A stretch of 64,000 bases of DNA from contig CALLPK010000033.1 of the NCBI GenBank assembly GCA_938015415.1, positions 1 to 64,000 of the forward strand. Direction: 5' to 3'. The notes beneath the pieces were generated by a model. That model saw nothing but the letters and a program-made list of their open reading frames with translations, searched no databases and was not told the DNA's origin. Positions 25,088 to 33,989 of this stretch are shown piece after piece (the first letter of the stretch is position 1; each line of letters starts with the position of its first letter). The DNA comes from an uncultured Saprospiraceae bacterium (GTDB lineage Bacteria > Bacteroidota > Bacteroidia > Chitinophagales > Saprospiraceae). The position numbers and the translations under genes are program-made.

Positions 25088-26509
25088 ATGATTGGAAGAA
25101 CCAAAGAAATAGCTATTTTAGAAGATGCTTCTCAGACGGATCGCCCGGAGATGATTGCAGTAATTGGTCGTCGAAGAGTGGGAAAAACTTATTTAATCCG
25201 ATCATTTTTTGAGGATCAGATTGATTTCGAAATGGTAGGGTTGAAAGATGGAAATAATGAGCGACAACTTAGAAATTTTGTTTTTAGTTTAGAAGAAGTA
25301 ACGGGCCGTGTTTTAGCTGCAGCAGAAATGCCTACTGATTGGTTAGGCGCTTTTCATCTGCTACGAAAACATTTAGAATCTTTGAGTGAGGATAAAAAGA
25401 AAGTTGTCTTCATTGATGAACTTCCCTGGGCGGCAAATCCACGTTCAGACTTTTTTACTGGCCTGAGCTATTTTTGGAATAGTTACGGATCAAAGACAAA
25501 TGTTGTCTTTATAATCTGTGGTTCGGCAACCGCGTGGATGATCAAAAAAGTAATTAATAATAAAGGTGGATTACACAATCGTGTTACCCGGAAAATTATT
25601 TTACGTCCCTTCTCTTTAGCAGAAACAGAAGCCTATTTTCAATCACGTCAAATTAGTTTCAACCACTATCAACTTGTGCAGCTTTATATGACGATGGGTG
25701 GTATTCCTCACTATCTTGATCAGGTAGTCGGAGGTAAAACTGCGATACAAAATATCGATTCAATTTGTTTTAGCCAGGAAGGCCTCTTGCGTACAGAGTT
25801 TGACAATTTATACAGTTCACTATTTACCCATCCAGAACGATACGAAAAAATAGTAGCAATTTTAGCTACCACTTGGCGAGGAATGAGCCGAAAGGAAATA
25901 GTTAAACTTTCAGGATTTACGGACGGTGGAGGCATCACAACCATCTTGCAAGAGCTAGAACAATCAGGTTTCATTACCGCATATGTTCCTTTTCAAAAAA
26001 AGAAAAAAAACACCTTATATCGACTAACCGATAATTATTCACTCTTTTACTTAAAGTTTATCAAGCCACTTCCTCCAAGTCTGGACGGTAGCTGGATAAC
26101 CCTCAGTCAAACTCAGTCATGGAAATCATGGAGTGGATACGCTTTTGAAAATATATGTTTACAACACATTGATAAAATTAAAGCAAAACTAGGGATTGCC
26201 GGTATACAAAGCCAAGGCTTTAGTTTTCTCGCAAAAGGAACGGATGAATTGGAAGGAACACAAATAGACTTGTTGATCGACCGGGCGGACAATGCTATCT
26301 CTTTGTGTGAAATAAAATTTTATAATGATCATTTTCTGCTCTCTAAAAAAGAAGCCGAAGGTATCCGAAAAAAGCGCACCTTGTTTCGACAATTTTCAAG
26401 AACAAAGAAACAAATATTTGTGGTATTGATTACTACTTATGGGAGTCTGAAAAGTAAACATAGCTTGGGATTGATAGATAATGAGGTACGAATGGAGGAT
26501 TTATTTTAA
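25088..26509 (+). CDS. AAA-type ATPase with C-terminal DUF234 nuclease-like domain
   Basis: A 473-residue soluble protein. The N-terminal P-loop has Walker A GRRRVGKTYLI (about 27-37) and Walker B KVVFIDELPW (about 106-115), followed by a sensor-like ICGSATAWM. A winged-helix region follows (about 255-320). The C-terminus has a PD-(D/E)xK nuclease signature: QIDLLIDRADN then CEIKFYND, with an upstream acidic residue. This is the architecture of the DUF234 group common in archaea and Bacteroidota; its function is not established, and roles in DNA metabolism or as toxin-like or mobile units have been considered. It sits between rlmN and a sugar-kinase gene, as a likely accessory insertion, and follows a repeated palindrome. 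Confidence 0.88.
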   Translation: MIGRTKEIAILEDASQTDRPEMIAVIGRRRVGKTYLIRSFFEDQIDFEMVGLKDGNNERQLRNFVFSLEEVTGRVLAAAEMPTDWLGAFHLLRKHLESLSEDKKKVVFIDELPWAANPRSDFFTGLSYFWNSYGSKTNVVFIICGSATAWMIKKVINNKGGLHNRVTRKIILRPFSLAETEAYFQSRQISFNHYQLVQLYMTMGGIPHYLDQVVGGKTAIQNIDSICFSQEGLLRTEFDNLYSSLFTHPERYEKIVAILATTWRGMSRKEIVKLSGFTDGGGITTILQELEQSGFITAYVPFQKKKKNTLYRLTDNYSLFYLKFIKPLPPSLDGSWITLSQTQSWKSWSGYAFENICLQHIDKIKAKLGIAGIQSQGFSFLAKGTDELEGTQIDLLIDRADNAISLCEIKFYNDHFLLSKKEAEGIRKKRTLFRQFSRTKKQIFVVLITTYGSLKSKHSLGLIDNEVRMEDLF

Positions 26510-26525
26510 ACAAAAAAAATCCCTA

Positions 26526-26572
26526 AAAATAGAAATCCCCAAAACTTTTCAAGTTTTGGGGATTTCTATTTT
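26526..26572. terminator. Perfect 22-bp bidirectional terminator
   Basis: 26526-26547 is an exact inverted copy of 26551-26572, with a 3-nt loop. A tract of A on the left and T on the right give a T run on both strands. It terminates the DUF234 gene (plus) and the PfkB gene (minus), overlapping the latter's stop codon by two bases. Confidence 0.92.
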
Positions 26573-27485
26573 ACATCGTAAACTTCGTCAGCTTCTCAAA
26601 CTCTTTCACCCGCTTATTTACTTCCGACTGTTTCAATCGCTTGAGCCGCGCAATACTAAATTCTTCCACACAAAACGAAGCCAGGGTGGATCCGTAAATC
26701 ACCGCTCGTTTCATATTTTCAAAGGTAGTACTATTAGCTTTAGCCAAGTAACCAATAAACCCACCAGCAAAAGTATCCCCTGCACCCGTAGGATCGTACA
26801 CCTGTGCGAGTGGCATGGCGGGAGCATAAAACATTTTATTATTATAGAATAACAAAGCGCCGTGTTCCCCTTTTTTGATGACCAGAACCTGGGGACCCAT
26901 TTTGTGGATCGCTTTGGCCGCATTGACCAGGCTGTATTCACCGGATAGTTGTCTTGCTTCCTCATCATTTATGGTCAAGACATCTACTTTTTTGATCGTC
27001 TTTTTTAGCGCAGGCATTGCAATATCCATCCAAAAATTCATTGTATCCATAACGATCAATTTTGGCTTGGATTTCATCTGGCTGATGACCTTGGCCTGAA
27101 TTTCCGGCGTCAAATTACCGAGCATTAGATACTTTGCGTTGCGGTAGTTGGTCGGCAATTTTGGTTTAAAATCCGCCAATACATTCAGTTGTGTATCGAG
27201 GGTATCGCGACTGTTCATATTGTTGTGATATCGTCCAGCCCAGAAGAAAGATTTTTCTCCTTCTTTGATTTGGAGGCCATCCAGATTAATGCCTCGCTTT
27301 TGCATGTATTTTAATTCCTCGTTCGGAAAATCATCTCCGACCACCGAAACGAGTCCTAGTTCTTTGGTAAAATAAGAAGCAGCGATGCTGATGTAGGTAG
27401 CAGCTCCACCCACGACACGTTCAGCTTTGCCATAGGGGGTTTCAATGGTGTCAAAGGCAACAGTGCCCACAGTAACTAATTTCAT
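26571..27485 (-). CDS. PfkB-family sugar/nucleoside kinase
   Basis: A 304-residue cytoplasmic ribokinase-like enzyme that transfers phosphate from ATP to a sugar or nucleoside. Family signatures: VVGGAATYISIAASYF near 24-39 (substrate-binding glycines), and YDPTGAGDTFAGGFIGYL near 229-246, with the catalytic aspartate and anion hole. An INDEEARQLSG segment is also typical. Sequence alone does not decide between adenosine, ribose or other substrates. It is monocistronic and ends in a bidirectional terminator shared with the convergent DUF234 gene. Confidence 0.9.
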   Translation of the reverse strand: MKLVTVGTVAFDTIETPYGKAERVVGGAATYISIAASYFTKELGLVSVVGDDFPNEELKYMQKRGINLDGLQIKEGEKSFFWAGRYHNNMNSRDTLDTQLNVLADFKPKLPTNYRNAKYLMLGNLTPEIQAKVISQMKSKPKLIVMDTMNFWMDIAMPALKKTIKKVDVLTINDEEARQLSGEYSLVNAAKAIHKMGPQVLVIKKGEHGALLFYNNKMFYAPAMPLAQVYDPTGAGDTFAGGFIGYLAKANSTTFENMKRAVIYGSTLASFCVEEFSIARLKRLKQSEVNKRVKEFEKLTKFTM

Positions 27486-27622
27486 TTTTATTTTTTAGAT
27501 GATTTTAATATTAAAAGGTTCATCGCCGACGGTATGTGGCTCTATTATAGTGCAAAGATGGGATATTCTAAGGTATTTTCCCGTTTTCAGGGAGATTTTC
27601 CGAGATTTAACCCTGTTGGTAG

Positions 27623-27653
27623 TTGTGATTTCTTTAAATATAGTGTACTTTTG
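27623..27653 (+). promoter_or_regulatory. Promoter of rpmH-rnpA (TTG-N20-TACTTTTG)
   Basis: A TTG at 27623-27625 and TACTTTTG at 27646-27653 are 20 nt apart, a good match to the Bacteroidota housekeeping promoter. The predicted transcription start is near 27660, about 20 bp before rpmH. Confidence 0.7.
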
Positions 27654-27679
27654 TCGGCCAATTAGAAAAATTAATTAAG

Positions 27680-27835
27680 ATGAAAAGGACTTTCCAACCC
27701 TCTAAGCGCAAGCGCGTAAATAAGCACGGATTCCGTAGCAAAATGGCTACTAAGAATGGCCGTAAATTATTGGCGCGTCGTCGTGCTAAGGGACGTCATA
27801 AATTAACGGTATCCGACGAAATGCATAAGAAATAG
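27680..27835 (+). CDS. rpmH: 50S ribosomal protein L34
   Basis: A 51-residue, highly basic ribosomal protein that is below the usual length cutoff for gene finders. Its sequence opens [20 protein letters not shown] and continues with [22 protein letters not shown], the unmistakable L34 pattern. It is followed 135 bp later by rnpA on the same strand, the near-universal rpmH-rnpA order. A promoter of good quality lies directly upstream. dnaA and yidC, often neighbours elsewhere, are absent. Confidence 0.97.
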   Translation: MKRTFQPSKRKRVNKHGFRSKMATKNGRKLLARRRAKGRHKLTVSDEMHKK

Positions 27836-27970
27836 ATTGAGAATTTGTTTAAATACTAATTCCATTGATTTCTTCTTTTCGTTAATTTCGATATTATCCG
27901 TGACCGTCAAGCCTCGTTGCTTGCGGTTATCGTATTTTATACTACTCTCGTAAATTACCACCTTTTTGTT

Positions 27971-28357
27971 ATGTCGCAGTCGTTCAAATTCAGTAAGGAG
28001 GAGCGGCTGAAGAATCATCATCTGCTAACAGCTCTTTTCACTTCCGGAAAATCTTTTTCGGCATACCCATTACGGGTGGTCTATATCCCGATTGAGGAAG
28101 CAGGCCCGTTTCCAGCTCAATTTTCGCTGAGTGTTCCAAAAAAGAAATTTCGTCTTGCGGTAGATCGTAACCGTCTGCGTCGTCAAGTACGAGAGGCTTA
28201 CCGATTACATAAACACCGATTATACGAGGACTTAAAAAATAAAGATAAACGAATCGCCCTGATGATCATGTACGTCGCTAAAGAGGAAAAACCATATAAA
28301 GATATTGAACAGTCGGTGAAGCGAATTATTAAGGGACTGAAGAAGGCCGTGGTTTAA
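27971..28357 (+). CDS. rnpA: Ribonuclease P protein component
   Basis: Protein subunit that helps the RNase P RNA bind and cleave pre-tRNA 5' leaders. The 128-residue product starts MSQSFKFSKEERLKN, contains FSLSVPKKKFRLAVDRNRLRRQVREAYR with the RNR signature (about 65-77), and is rich in lysine and arginine. The ATG at 27971 was preferred to an in-frame TTG at 27917 because the residues between do not resemble the family. It forms an operon with rpmH; the downstream hypothetical gene begins 73 bp later. Confidence 0.95.
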   Translation: MSQSFKFSKEERLKNHHLLTALFTSGKSFSAYPLRVVYIPIEEAGPFPAQFSLSVPKKKFRLAVDRNRLRRQVREAYRLHKHRLYEDLKNKDKRIALMIMYVAKEEKPYKDIEQSVKRIIKGLKKAVV

Positions 28358-28430
28358 AGTTGTTTGAGAATAATCCTTACAACCAAACGCTTTACCCACT
28401 TTATGACGTCTTATCAAATAAATAAAACTT

Positions 28431-28946
28431 ATGAAATTACAGCTTTTTTTATTTGTTCTTTTTTCCTTTTATACTACTAACTACAGTGTTGCCCAAAAAC
28501 TTTTACAAATTGAAAAAGTAGGTACTTTAAAGACCCAACGTTATTATATCGGGGAAGAAGTAATTTTTCAGTTGGCGGGAGAGACGGAAGATTATTGGTT
28601 CCGGGAAAAGATTGTGGACATTCTAGTGGATTCAAAAGCGGTATTATTTACAAATCGAGTTGTTAAGATTGCGAATATCACAAAAATCCGGTCTTTTAAA
28701 GACCAAGCCTGGTCTAGAGGATTGAGCAATAATGCTTTTATATTTGCTGGTAGTTTTACGGGGCTATCGTTGATCGCTTCGGCGGTTACAGCGTTTAGTT
28801 TGAGGGCTGCAACGATTATTATTCCAGGAACGGCGATCGTAGTAGGATTGGTAATTCGCTTTATTTTTCGTAGGAAAACTTACCGAATGGGGAAACGGCG
28901 GAGATTAAGGGTACTGGATTTGACTTTTTATAAGGTTGGGCCTTGA
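28431..28946 (+). CDS. Secreted or membrane protein of unknown function
   Basis: I do not recognise this 171-residue protein. It has a signal peptide (about 1-21, ending SVAQ), a short beta-rich middle, and a hydrophobic helical hairpin (about 103-142) followed by a basic tail (RRKTYRMGKRRR). It lies 73 bp after rnpA on the same strand and may be cotranscribed. Its stop codon overlaps the first unit of an 8-bp tandem repeat. Confidence 0.6.
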   Translation: MKLQLFLFVLFSFYTTNYSVAQKLLQIEKVGTLKTQRYYIGEEVIFQLAGETEDYWFREKIVDILVDSKAVLFTNRVVKIANITKIRSFKDQAWSRGLSNNAFIFAGSFTGLSLIASAVTAFSLRAATIIIPGTAIVVGLVIRFIFRRKTYRMGKRRRLRVLDLTFYKVGP

Positions 28947-29003
28947 TGTGCGGATGTGCGGATGTGCGGATGTGCGGATGTGCGGATGTGCGGATGTGCG
29001 GAT
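28945..29003 (+). repeat. Seven tandem copies of GATGTGCG
   Basis: Seven perfect 8-bp units run from 28945 to 29000, followed by a partial GAT. The tract covers the last bases of one gene and reaches to within 12 bp of the end of convergent aroQ. Perfect short tandem units are prone to slippage and copy-number change. Confidence 0.95.
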
Positions 29004-29011
29004 TAAATACT

Positions 29012-29458
29012 TTAAAAAGCTTTTGTTGGTATTTTCCGATCCCAGAAACGAAGGGCTAGTTCATATCCTGTCAGTCCCATTCCAACGATGATTCCCGCGC
29101 AATATTTACTGAAAAAGGAGTGGTGGCGAAAAGCTTCGCGGGCGTGTACATTGGAAATGTGTACTTCAATGACCGGAGTTGTAATCGCAGCAATCGCATC
29201 GGCAATTGCAATGGATGTATGTGTAAGCGCGCCACCATTGAGTACGATACCGTCATAAGAGAAACCAACCTCATGCAATCGATCCAGAATAGCACCTTCA
29301 TGGTTGGATTGAAAATATTTCAGATTAATTTTAGGAAATTGTCCTTTTAGGGTTTTGAAATAATCCTCAAAACTTTGGTTTCCGTAGACTTCTGGCTCTC
29401 GTTTACCAAGTAGGTTTAGGTTCGGGCCATTGATAATTAATATTTTTTTTTTAGCCAT
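29012..29458 (-). CDS. aroQ: Type II 3-dehydroquinate dehydratase
   Basis: Third step of the shikimate pathway: reversible dehydration of 3-dehydroquinate. The 148-residue protein is of the expected size and has the family signature GPNLNLLGKREPEVYG (about 10-25), with the active-site tyrosine, the QSNHEGAI segment (about 50), LNGGALTHTSIAI (about 73), and EVHISNVHAREAFRHHS (about 98) with the catalytic histidine. Its start lies 3 bp after the recQ stop on the same strand, so recQ-aroQ is an operon. Confidence 0.96.
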   Translation of the reverse strand: MAKKKILIINGPNLNLLGKREPEVYGNQSFEDYFKTLKGQFPKINLKYFQSNHEGAILDRLHEVGFSYDGIVLNGGALTHTSIAIADAIAAITTPVIEVHISNVHAREAFRHHSFFSKYCAGIIVGMGLTGYELALRFWDRKIPTKAF

Positions 29459-29461
29459 TTT

Positions 29462-31663
29462 CTAATTAGCCATTTCGGAAAGAAACTTAATCCGCATCAA
29501 TTGAATTTCTTCCATCGTGATGTCGTCTTCCTTCAGTTCTTCGAATGCTTCTTCGACGGAACCTGATTCTGATTCCATAAAAAAGTCATAAATATCCTCG
29601 GTCGAATCAGCATCTACCGCCTCTTCGATGTAGTAGTCAATATTGAGTTTAGTGCCCGAAATTACAATAGCTTCCATCTCTTCAATAATTTCTTCCATTG
29701 AAAGTGAATTGGAGCTAGCAATATCATACAGTGGGATTTTTCGGTCAATACTTTGAATGATATTAACTTTTATCTTGGATTTATTGGCGATCTGTTTGAC
29801 CACAATTTCAGTTGGTCGCTCAATATCGTTTTCTTCTACGTATTCTTTGATCAAAGCCATAAAACTTTTTCCGTAGCGGGTCGCCTTACCTTTGCTAACC
29901 CCCGTTATCTTCGCCATATCATCCATAGAAATAGGGTACTGTGTAGCCATATCTTCCAGGGACGGGTCTTGAAAAATTACGTAGGGAGGAACCTTTTTTT
30001 CTTTTGCAATCTGACGACGCAAATCCTTTAAAAGCACCATCAAAGCTTGATCTAAAACGCCGCTTTTCCCACTATTACCATCATCGACCGGAGCCATGTC
30101 ATCGTAATTATGGTTAATTGGAATTTGAATTGGGAAAGGCTTTTTGATGTATTCATGCCCTTTATCCTTCATCTTTAGCAGTCCATAATTTTCAATATCT
30201 TTATAAACGAAATCGTGTAATAGCGCTTGTCGGAAGATAGAATGCCAGAAAGTATCGTCACGATCTTTACCTACTGCATACAATGGTAGTTTATCGTGCC
30301 CAAAATCCATAATCTCTTTGGTATTTTTACCCATCACGTAGTCAATCAACATTTTAATACCGCAATTTTCGTTAAGGGTATTAATAATCTCTAATGCCTG
30401 TTGCATTTCTATTTGAACTTCTACCCGTTCTTTTGGGTGACGGCAATTGTCACACATTTTTTCACAACGCTCTACGGCAAATGTTTCTCCAAAGTAATGT
30501 AGCAGGAATTGACGTCGACAAGAAGTTGTTTCGGCGTAAGCCATAATTTCTTCCATCAATTGTGCGCCCATTTCCCGTTCCGAAACCGTTTTATCCCGCA
30601 GGAATTTTTCCAGTCGTTGAATATCTTTGTAAGAATAATAAGCAATACATTTTCCTTCGAGTCCATCTCGGCCGGCACGTCCCGTTTCCTGGTAATAATT
30701 CTCAATACTTTTGGGGATATCATAATGTATCACAAAGCGTACATCCGGTTTATCGATTCCCATCCCAAAAGCGATGGTTGCTACGATGACATCCGTATTT
30801 TCCATCAAAAAATCATCTTGTGCTTTAGTACGTGTTTTAGCGTCCAAACCAGCATGATAGGCAGACGCTTTAATATCATTTACCCGTAGTGCTTCGGCGA
30901 TTACCTCGGTAGACTTTCTACTTTGTACGTAAATAATACCAGACTTACCCGCCATTGATTTTACGACCTGAATAATGCTTTTAATCGTTTGCTCTTTATT
31001 CCCTTTCGGGCGCATATCATAGTAAAGGTTGTCCCGGTTGAAAGAAGAAACATAACTATTTACCTCATCCATATTGAGGTTTTTGACAATATCCGTTCTA
31101 ACTTTGGGAGTAGCTGTAGCTGTCAACGCGATGATGGGAATTTCTTTATTAATATCATCTATCATGCTTCGAATCCGGCGGTATTCCGGACGGAAATCGT
31201 GACCCCATTCGGAGATACAGTGTGCTTCATCCACAGCAATAAAAGAAAGATTCACGGTACGAAAGAAAGCCAAACTATCTTCTTTGGTGAGGGTTTCCGG
31301 AGCTATAAATAATAATTTTGTTTTTCCAGCGGTAATATCATCTTTCACCTTTTTCATCTGCACTTTCGTCAGCGAAGAATTAAGAAAATGTGCTACTTCA
31401 TCCTGTTGACTATATCCACGGATAGAATCTACCTGATTTTTCATCAAGGCGATAAGGGGAGAAATTACGATGGCGGTACCTTCCATCATCAGTGCTGGTA
31501 GTTGGTAGCAAAGAGACTTGCCTCCACCCGTTGGCATGATTACAAATGTATCTTTACCATCTAGTACACTAGCAATAATTTTTTCCTGCGGACCTTTGAA
31601 TTTATCAAAGCCGAAGAATTTACCCAATGCGCCTTTTATGTCGTGTTTTGTTTCTAGCATCAT
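29462..31663 (-). CDS. recQ: ATP-dependent DNA helicase RecQ
   Basis: 3'-5' helicase of the RecF recombination pathway and replication-fork repair. The 733-residue protein has Walker A MPTGGGKSLCYQLP (about 38-51), DEAH box with VDEAHCISEWGHDFRPEY (about 135-152), helicase motif VI YYQETGRAGRDG (about 325), the RQC zinc site (C373 region, ending CEKMCDNCRH about 400), a winged helix, and a C-terminal HRDC-like segment (about 530-610). Residues after 640 are an acidic tail common in Bacteroidota RecQ. aroQ follows 3 bp downstream. Confidence 0.96.
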   Translation of the reverse strand: MMLETKHDIKGALGKFFGFDKFKGPQEKIIASVLDGKDTFVIMPTGGGKSLCYQLPALMMEGTAIVISPLIALMKNQVDSIRGYSQQDEVAHFLNSSLTKVQMKKVKDDITAGKTKLLFIAPETLTKEDSLAFFRTVNLSFIAVDEAHCISEWGHDFRPEYRRIRSMIDDINKEIPIIALTATATPKVRTDIVKNLNMDEVNSYVSSFNRDNLYYDMRPKGNKEQTIKSIIQVVKSMAGKSGIIYVQSRKSTEVIAEALRVNDIKASAYHAGLDAKTRTKAQDDFLMENTDVIVATIAFGMGIDKPDVRFVIHYDIPKSIENYYQETGRAGRDGLEGKCIAYYSYKDIQRLEKFLRDKTVSEREMGAQLMEEIMAYAETTSCRRQFLLHYFGETFAVERCEKMCDNCRHPKERVEVQIEMQQALEIINTLNENCGIKMLIDYVMGKNTKEIMDFGHDKLPLYAVGKDRDDTFWHSIFRQALLHDFVYKDIENYGLLKMKDKGHEYIKKPFPIQIPINHNYDDMAPVDDGNSGKSGVLDQALMVLLKDLRRQIAKEKKVPPYVIFQDPSLEDMATQYPISMDDMAKITGVSKGKATRYGKSFMALIKEYVEENDIERPTEIVVKQIANKSKIKVNIIQSIDRKIPLYDIASSNSLSMEEIIEEMEAIVISGTKLNIDYYIEEAVDADSTEDIYDFFMESESGSVEEAFEELKEDDITMEEIQLMRIKFLSEMAN

Positions 31664-31852
31664 TAATCCCTATTCTTTAAATATGTTTTATCTATGAGGC
31701 AAAATATTCTGAAGATCAGAATTGGTCCTGAACTCATTTTCAACCTAAAATGAAGTAAGATTTAGTCTTGGGTTGATTTTGCTCTCCTAAATATAGGTAA
31801 ATAATTTGATTGTAAACTTTTTCGGCAAAAAAATCGAAAAAAGAATTTACGT

Positions 31853-31860
31853 TAAATTTG
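31853..31860 (+). promoter_or_regulatory. -7 element of the KdsD-type isomerase gene (TAAATTTG)
   Basis: An exact TAnnTTTG match, with a predicted transcription start near 31867. It makes starts upstream of that point impossible and supports the GTG at 31911. No TTG is found at the usual distance. Confidence 0.5.
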
Positions 31861-31910
31861 TGTGTAAAGCCGAGGCTTTTTTTAGCGTGTCCAAAAATAA
31901 TAAAATTAAC

Positions 31911-32879
31911 GTGAATAACGAAACAAAAATTTTAGCAATTGCTCATAAAACAATTGAAATCGAAGCACAGGCGGTTCAACAGTTGAAACATTTGATTGAT
32001 TCCAATTTTTTTTCGGCTACCGAGCTTATTTTAAACGCTTCGGGCCGATTGGTAGTAACGGGAATTGGCAAAAGTGCCTTAATTGCCCAGAAATTAGTTG
32101 CTACTTTCAATTCTACTGGAACACCAGCTTTGTTTATGCATGCTTCTGATGCTATTCACGGAGATTTTGGAATGGTCCAGCCGGATGATATTGTTTTATG
32201 CTTATCGAAGAGCGGAGAAACCCTCGAGTTGAAGAATTTATTGCCCATGATTAAAAATCTGGGGGCCAGTCTCATTGCTATGACGAGTCGAAAAGATTCT
32301 TTTTTAGCCCTTCGTGCAGATTTACTGCTACATATACCCATTCCTTCGGAAGCGGATCCTGACAATCTGATACCTACGACCAGCACTACGGTACAATTGG
32401 TGATGGGCGATGCACTAGCGATGTCTTTACTTGGACTCCGAGGGTTTAATAAAGATGATTTCGCAAAAAATCATCCAGGAGGAACGCTGGGCAAAAAATT
32501 GCACCTTCGGGTCCATGATTTGATGATCAAAAATGAAAAACCAATGGTGTTCCCATTTACGTTGATACCAAAAGTTATCTTTGAAATTAGTTCCAAACGG
32601 TTAGGGGCTACAGCGGTCATTGATGAGCAGGAAACATTAATGGGTATTATTACCGATGGAGACATCCGCCGGATGCTTGCCAAATATTCAGATTTTAATA
32701 TTTTATCAGCCAAACAAATTATGACTAATAGTCCTCGATATATTGGGCCACAACAGTTGGCACAAAAAGCACTAGATTTGATGCGCAATAATAGTATCAC
32801 CCAACTGCCGGTTGTAGAAGGTCATAAATATTTGGGGATGATTCATCTGCACGATTTGTTAAAAGAAGGTATTGGTTGA
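31911..32879 (+). CDS. kdsD: KpsF/GutQ-family D-arabinose 5-phosphate isomerase (KdsD-type)
   Basis: Converts ribulose 5-phosphate to arabinose 5-phosphate, the first step to KDO of lipopolysaccharide. The 322-residue protein has a SIS domain (about 25-170) with TGIGKSALIAQKLVATFNSTG and SKSGETLELKNLLP, the NHPGGTLGKKL junction (about 190), and two CBS motifs (about 205-320) with GIITDGDIRRML. This is the standard SIS-CBS-CBS order. The GTG at 31911 was chosen because it gives MNNETKILAIAHKTIEIEAQA, matching family starts, and a promoter lies at 31853; GTG at 31887 is the alternative. A DUF3142-like gene follows 36 bp downstream. Confidence 0.9.
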   Translation: MNNETKILAIAHKTIEIEAQAVQQLKHLIDSNFFSATELILNASGRLVVTGIGKSALIAQKLVATFNSTGTPALFMHASDAIHGDFGMVQPDDIVLCLSKSGETLELKNLLPMIKNLGASLIAMTSRKDSFLALRADLLLHIPIPSEADPDNLIPTTSTTVQLVMGDALAMSLLGLRGFNKDDFAKNHPGGTLGKKLHLRVHDLMIKNEKPMVFPFTLIPKVIFEISSKRLGATAVIDEQETLMGIITDGDIRRMLAKYSDFNILSAKQIMTNSPRYIGPQQLAQKALDLMRNNSITQLPVVEGHKYLGMIHLHDLLKEGIG

Positions 32880-32915
32880 TCTCTATCACACCTGCTCGGT
32901 ACCCAAGCCTATTCT

Positions 32916-33989
32916 ATGAAGTTGATTAATTTAAAAAATTATTTCTTGCGATTAAGTTTTTACTTTCTTTTTATCCTTTCCTTTTGGGGCTGTAAAAAAT
33001 CTTCGGATTCTGTGGCTCCGGAAATTACGTTCTACCATTGGAAGAATGAAATACATTTATCATCCGCAGAAACCGACTATCTAGATAGTTTAGCAGTCAA
33101 AACGTTATATCTTCGCTTTTTTGATGTGGACTGGAATCCCGACCGACAGGAACCAATTCCGATTTCAGTTATAAATATTTCCTCTTCTAAAAATTTACCT
33201 GCGACGATTATTCCTACCGTTTTTATTACAAATCGTACTTTTTTAAAAATAAAAAACAATGAAATTTTAAATTTTTCAAATAAATTACTATTAAAAATTA
33301 GTACCATTCAAGAGGGTTTACCCAATGTACAAATTCCCGAAATACAAATAGACTGTGACTGGAGTGGAAAGTCCAGGGAAAACTATTTTCTTTTTTTGAA
33401 TATTCTAAAAAAGAAGATACACAAAGAAAACAAAAAACTCTCCGTCACTATTCGTTTACACCAATTAAAATATCCTGATAAAACGGGAACACCACCGGTC
33501 GATCGGGGGGTCCTAATGTGTTATAACGTAGGAGATTTACAAAAATGGGATACCGAAAACTCTATTTTAGATGATAAAATAACTTCGGCTTATTTAAAAA
33601 AAAATATGACTTATCCATTACCCCTTGACCTTGCTTTACCCGCTTTTTGCTGGGGAGTTTTGTTCCGTGATGGAAAGATGATTAAACTTCTCAACCAATT
33701 GGAAAATTCCGAATTAAGTGATCAAAAATTTTATACTACCGAAAATAAAAATCGCTACACCGTACGACAATCCACCTATCTCCACGGTCACTATTTATAT
33801 CCCAATGACCAAATTCGACTGGAGTCGGTTTCTTCAGCTACACTAAAAATTGTTGCAAAACAACTAAAATACGCGCTACCCTCCAATCAGAGGTCATTAA
33901 TTTTTTATCATCTTGATTCATTGACCCAAGTCAATTATCCTGCCTCTGAAATAAAAGAAATTCAGCGTATCTTTGGAGAAGTCAAGTGA
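32916..33989 (+). CDS. Putative DUF3142-like lipoprotein
   Basis: A 357-residue protein with a lipoprotein signal ending in LSFWGC (C26). The body looks like a TIM-barrel-type glycosidase relative: VKTLYLRFFDVDW, IPEIQIDCDWSG, LSVTIRLHQLKYP, DRGVLMCYNVG, LALPAFCWGVLF. These segments match what I recall of DUF3142, a family of uncharacterised proteins suspected to act on sugars. Activity is not shown. It sits 36 bp after kdsD and shares a 4-bp GTGA overlap with the next gene, so the pair is translationally coupled. Confidence 0.65.
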   Translation: MKLINLKNYFLRLSFYFLFILSFWGCKKSSDSVAPEITFYHWKNEIHLSSAETDYLDSLAVKTLYLRFFDVDWNPDRQEPIPISVINISSSKNLPATIIPTVFITNRTFLKIKNNEILNFSNKLLLKISTIQEGLPNVQIPEIQIDCDWSGKSRENYFLFLNILKKKIHKENKKLSVTIRLHQLKYPDKTGTPPVDRGVLMCYNVGDLQKWDTENSILDDKITSAYLKKNMTYPLPLDLALPAFCWGVLFRDGKMIKLLNQLENSELSDQKFYTTENKNRYTVRQSTYLHGHYLYPNDQIRLESVSSATLKIVAKQLKYALPSNQRSLIFYHLDSLTQVNYPASEIKEIQRIFGEVK

